From NCBI RefSeq assembly GCF_901709675.1, contig NC_051089.1:13257976-13321975 (forward strand): a stretch of DNA of 64,000 bases, written 5' to 3'. Made by a program: the position numbers and the translations under genes. Below are positions 63,001 through 64,000 of the stretch, in pieces. The notes beneath the pieces were generated by a model that made no database searches, had not been told where the DNA came from, and saw nothing but the letters and a program-made list of their open reading frames with translations. Position 1 is the stretch's first letter. Every line of letters begins with the position of its first letter. Source of the stretch: Syngnathus acus (taxonomy: Eukaryota > Chordata > Actinopteri > Syngnathiformes > Syngnathidae).

Positions 63001-63574
63001 TCACGTCACAGTTCAACTGTCAAATGAGTTATAACATAGTCAGCTTTCCCCCTCCTCTCCACATGAAGATTTTTTATCATAAATATTCAACACGTTTAAT
63101 ATTTCAGGCTGTCGACCCAATCTGCCTCGGACATCTTAATCGGTACAAATCCTCTCTTTAACATACCTCAGACCAAAGGAGAATGCTTTGAGACAGTTTT
63201 ATGTCCTTGGTCAGGATGGAGCAAAATAAATTAAGCTACCCCGGCATTTTATTTAATATTCTAAAATACATTTATATATTTTATTTTCTTAGCCTCTTAA
63301 TTATTGGTCCCCCCCACACACACACACACACACAAAAAAGCAACACCTTTTGTTCACCACATGCAGCTACCAATCCTCTGCAGACATGCGTTTAGTCAAA
63401 AGTTTTTCTGCTTGCATTCTAGGGGACATTGTGACATTCGACAACTGGCGCCTACTTCATGGTCGAAAGAGCTATGTCAGCAGTCCGGACAAGGTGCGGC
63501 ACCTGGAGGGCGCCTACCTGGACTGGGACGAAGTCATGTCTCGTCTCCGAATACTCCGCAATGCCGTCAATTAG
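44613..63574 (+). CDS. bbox1: Gamma-butyrobetaine dioxygenase, seven coding exons
   Basis: The CDS joins 44613-45014, 47796-47910, 60380-60578, 61505-61610, 61707-61903, 62211-62377 and 63423-63574 (1338 bases, 445 residues). The enzyme is an Fe(II)/2-oxoglutarate oxygenase that hydroxylates gamma-butyrobetaine to L-carnitine. Zinc-site residues of the N-domain are present: C98, C100, C103 (LRDNCQCSLC) and H143 (WPDQH). The iron triad is H263, D265 (LHSDYPAL) and H408 (LLHGRKSY). HTWQV.DKY.ANNVAYTSG and DNWRLLHGR are BBOX1-type, not TMLHE-type, sequences. The protein matches human BBOX1 (387 residues) from about residue 70 on, and has about 60 extra N-terminal residues with no Asp or Glu before D72. 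All seven junctions are GT-AG and keep frame. Confidence 0.96.
45015..47795 (+). other. bbox1 intron 1
   Basis: Non-coding, 2.8 kb. It carries one TA-flanked MITE at 45880-46047 and a T run near 45329. Frames inside it are chance. Confidence 0.8.
45880..46047. mobile_element. TA-flanked MITE with ctgtaattttcggactataag ends
   Basis: Left end tgtaattttcggactataag and right end cttatagtccgaaaattacg are inverse of each other, with TA at 45878-45879 and 46048-46049. The module ataagtcgc(a/t)cc recurs four times inside. It is built like the element at 9726-10012 (ataaggcgcacc) but with a distinct sequence, so the two look like related subfamilies. Confidence 0.85.
47796..47910 (+). CDS. bbox1: bbox1 coding exon 2
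   Basis: Acceptor tcctccacag, donor AATG|gtgagt; 115 bases, phase 0 in and phase 1 out. It encodes LSIVWPDQHTSVFDAEWLKK...EELFLN, covering the zinc-binding histidine (H143) and the end of the N-terminal domain. Confidence 0.95.
49350..49720 (+). repeat. Dispersed teleost repeat fragment
   Basis: The phrases ggtctgtgaggccctgagtt, cgttccacag, gtccagtaccagaagac, gggttttatagattaagaaa and catacgagctgctgaattcc follow in order a common fish repeat ('...GAGGCCCT...TTCCACAG...CCAGTACCAGATGAC...TTATAGAC...AGCAGCATTCTGAAT'). Probably derived from a retrotransposon. The parent family is not assigned. Confidence 0.55.
55836..56038 (+). mobile_element. Nested MITE, copy A (cagggg...cacctgtg ends)
   Basis: Starts caggggtatcgacctccagt and ends gagcttgacacctgtg, with inverted inner blocks cctcgttaa...cacctgcgtgaaaag and cttttcacgcaggtgcactt, then aacgaggg. 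It is a near-perfect long inverted repeat that would fold into a hairpin. It is inserted in tandem unit 4 after cacttttcacttaaac. Confidence 0.85.
56193..56388 (+). mobile_element. Nested MITE, copy B
   Basis: The same sequence as copy A (cgggggtgtcgacctccagt...gaggactggcatttgaca), at the same position in tandem unit 5, with a worn right end. The identical site shows the unit was duplicated after the MITE had inserted. Confidence 0.85.
56560..56718 (-). mobile_element. tRNA-derived SINE
   Basis: The minus strand begins ccagctcagtgggcttgtgg, tatgagtgtccgccc, gactgggaggtcgtgggttc, gatccccggccgagtc, then ataccaaaagactataaaat and ctgcttgacactcagcatta followed by agggttgg. The head has tRNA A- and B-box words (ggttcgatcc). 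The tail text 'ACTCAGCATTAAGGGTTGG' is that of a widespread percomorph SINE. It lacks intact tRNA pairing, so it is not a tRNA gene. An A run adjoins its 5' end at 56721. Confidence 0.8.
57133..60370 (+). other. Distal part of bbox1 intron 2
   Basis: No repeat family or gene recognised, apart from the frame at 59087-59323. The reading frame that runs into exon 3 from 60238 is intronic before the acceptor at 60379. Confidence 0.45.
60380..60578 (+). CDS. bbox1: bbox1 coding exon 3
   Basis: Acceptor tctcgtttcag, donor TACGG|gtaaga; 199 bases, phase 1 in and phase 2 out. It encodes ERYYWDSKLRIPTADYQDIL...RVGIVYLKGAPAEQG...ERIGYLRLTFYG, the start of the catalytic domain. Strongly GC-biased third positions set it off from the AT-rich intron. 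Confidence 0.96.
60579..61504 (+). other. bbox1 intron 3
   Basis: 0.9 kb, non-coding. The plus frame at 60812-61075 has no domain and is treated as chance. Confidence 0.75.
61505..61610 (+). CDS. bbox1: bbox1 coding exon 4 (iron-binding HxD)
   Basis: Acceptor tttgtcttcag, donor CCCGGA|gtgagt; 106 bases, phase 2 in and phase 0 out. It encodes HTWQVVDKYNANNVAYTSG then LSLHSDYPALHFAPG, with the metal ligands H263 and D265. Confidence 0.96.
61707..61903 (+). CDS. bbox1: bbox1 coding exon 5
   Basis: Acceptor gttgagcatag, donor ATTGA|gtgagt; 197 bases, phase 0 in and phase 2 out. It encodes VQFLHCVTQAKEGGDSEVVD...LLVDFTDTGMDYCDFMLQSKKRII. Reading past the donor would give an immediate TGA, which supports the boundary. 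Intron 4 before it is only 96 bases. Confidence 0.95.
62211..62377 (+). CDS. bbox1: bbox1 coding exon 6
   Basis: Acceptor ctttgtgctcag, donor GAGCCAG|gtcagc; 167 bases, phase 2 in and phase 1 out. It encodes (D)VNEQDQVVRINYNNATRDSV then LPLHQVQPFYRALKAY, containing the Arg/Asn-rich 2-oxoglutarate-side strand of the family. Confidence 0.95.
62627..62780. mobile_element. Tc1-type MITE in bbox1 intron 6
   Basis: The element runs from tacactaccattcaaaagtt to aacttttgaacggtagtgta, inverse ends with one mismatch, including the TA target duplication. The inner text aggacatttccaagtgaacc is also standard for this very common fish MITE. Confidence 0.93.
63315..63334. repeat. (CA)n microsatellite
   Basis: About ten CA units in bbox1 intron 6, 90 bases before the last exon. 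Confidence 0.9.
63423..63574 (+). CDS. bbox1: bbox1 coding exon 7 (C-terminus)
   Basis: Acceptor ttgcattctag; 152 bases ending in TAG at 63572-63574. It encodes (G)DIVTFDNWRLLHGRKSY, then HLEGAYLDWDEVMSRLRILR and NAVN. H408 is the third iron ligand, and the Arg two residues on (HGR) is in the place of the 2-oxoglutarate-binding arginine of the family. Confidence 0.96.
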
Positions 63575-64000
63575 GCTAACCCATGTCACTCCATGACACC
63601 GTGACAGTTAAATAGTGACACTTTAATCTCCGCATGATATCTCAATTGCCTTTGTCACAGTTGGAGGAGTTTACTCTCGCAACACGCCAATGCAACTATT
63701 TATGAACGCTGGTTTTATTCAACAATTTTACAGGGCGGCCTTGAAAAACATTTTGAACTGAATCATCAAAGCTGTGTTTTCGTCTGCCGTTTTGCCATAT
63801 CCCAATAGGTGCATTTTCTACCACTCACTTTTTGATGTCTATAAAATCAGCTCTTCCAATTGCAAATAGATCTTTTTCTTATTTATTTTTATGTCATATG
63901 GTAAATTAAGCCAAATGATAAGGTTGGATGTAGTCATGTGCCTTTTATCCTTTTCTGCTGGTCTTAAATCACATCGGGGATTTTCAACTGGTTTTGTCCA
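63575..64000 (+). other. bbox1 3' UTR and downstream
   Basis: AT-rich and non-coding. No clear AATAAA hexamer was found before the end of the window. In mammals CCDC34 and LGR4 follow further on. Confidence 0.5.

Noticed and set aside
44613-63574. Identification of the dioxygenase as TMLHE
   Set aside because: The residues around the zinc site (WLRDNCQCSLC), the HTWQV...ANNVAY block and the C-terminal DNWRLLHGRKSY follow BBOX1 rather than TMLHE, and the neighbouring fibin supports BBOX1.

Overview
The window is a piece of a vertebrate nuclear genome, most likely a percomorph teleost. It is AT-rich, has long introns with GT-AG boundaries, and is full of repeat families that are typical of fish. 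Three protein-coding genes can be supported: muc15 (minus strand, 16920-21454 with a probable 5' UTR exon near 23.05 kb), fibin (plus strand, single coding exon, 40789-41412) and bbox1 (plus strand, seven coding exons, 44613-63574). Their order and strands match the MUC15 - FIBIN - BBOX1 block on human chromosome 11p14. In mammals SLC5A12 lies between MUC15 and FIBIN, and MUC15 sits inside an intron of ANO3. I could find no exon of either gene here. The species cannot be named from the sequence alone.

Layout. 1-16.3 kb is gene-free and holds a Tigger/pogo-like element, two hAT-type MITEs with perfect 8-bp target duplications, a TA-flanked MITE with tandem internal modules, and small LINE and tandem-repeat fragments. 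16.3-23.2 kb is muc15 on the minus strand, preceded by a decayed Tc1-like element and with a LINE 3' end in its intron. 23.2-40.7 kb is gene-free and carries Tc1-like and LINE fragments, microsatellites and a third hAT MITE copy. 40.7-41.4 kb is fibin. 41.4-44.6 kb is intergenic and includes a 650-bp stretch that is open on both strands. 44.6-63.6 kb is bbox1. Its 12.5-kb intron 2 holds the most elaborate repeat of the window: a 2.8-kb hAT-like composite (54341-57124) flanked by the 8-bp duplication gtatctgt, containing six tandem units with CRE-like and CCAAT motifs, two nested MITEs and a tRNA-derived SINE.

Function. The genes do not form a pathway. bbox1 encodes gamma-butyrobetaine dioxygenase, the last step of carnitine synthesis. 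fibin encodes a small secreted protein known for fin-bud initiation in zebrafish. muc15 encodes a single-pass membrane mucin. The bbox1 product has a basic, acid-free N-terminal extension of about 60 residues that the human enzyme lacks, which suggests mitochondrial targeting. I found no wholly new gene system. The best leads are the bbox1 presequence, the hAT composite, and the missing ano3 and slc5a12 exons.
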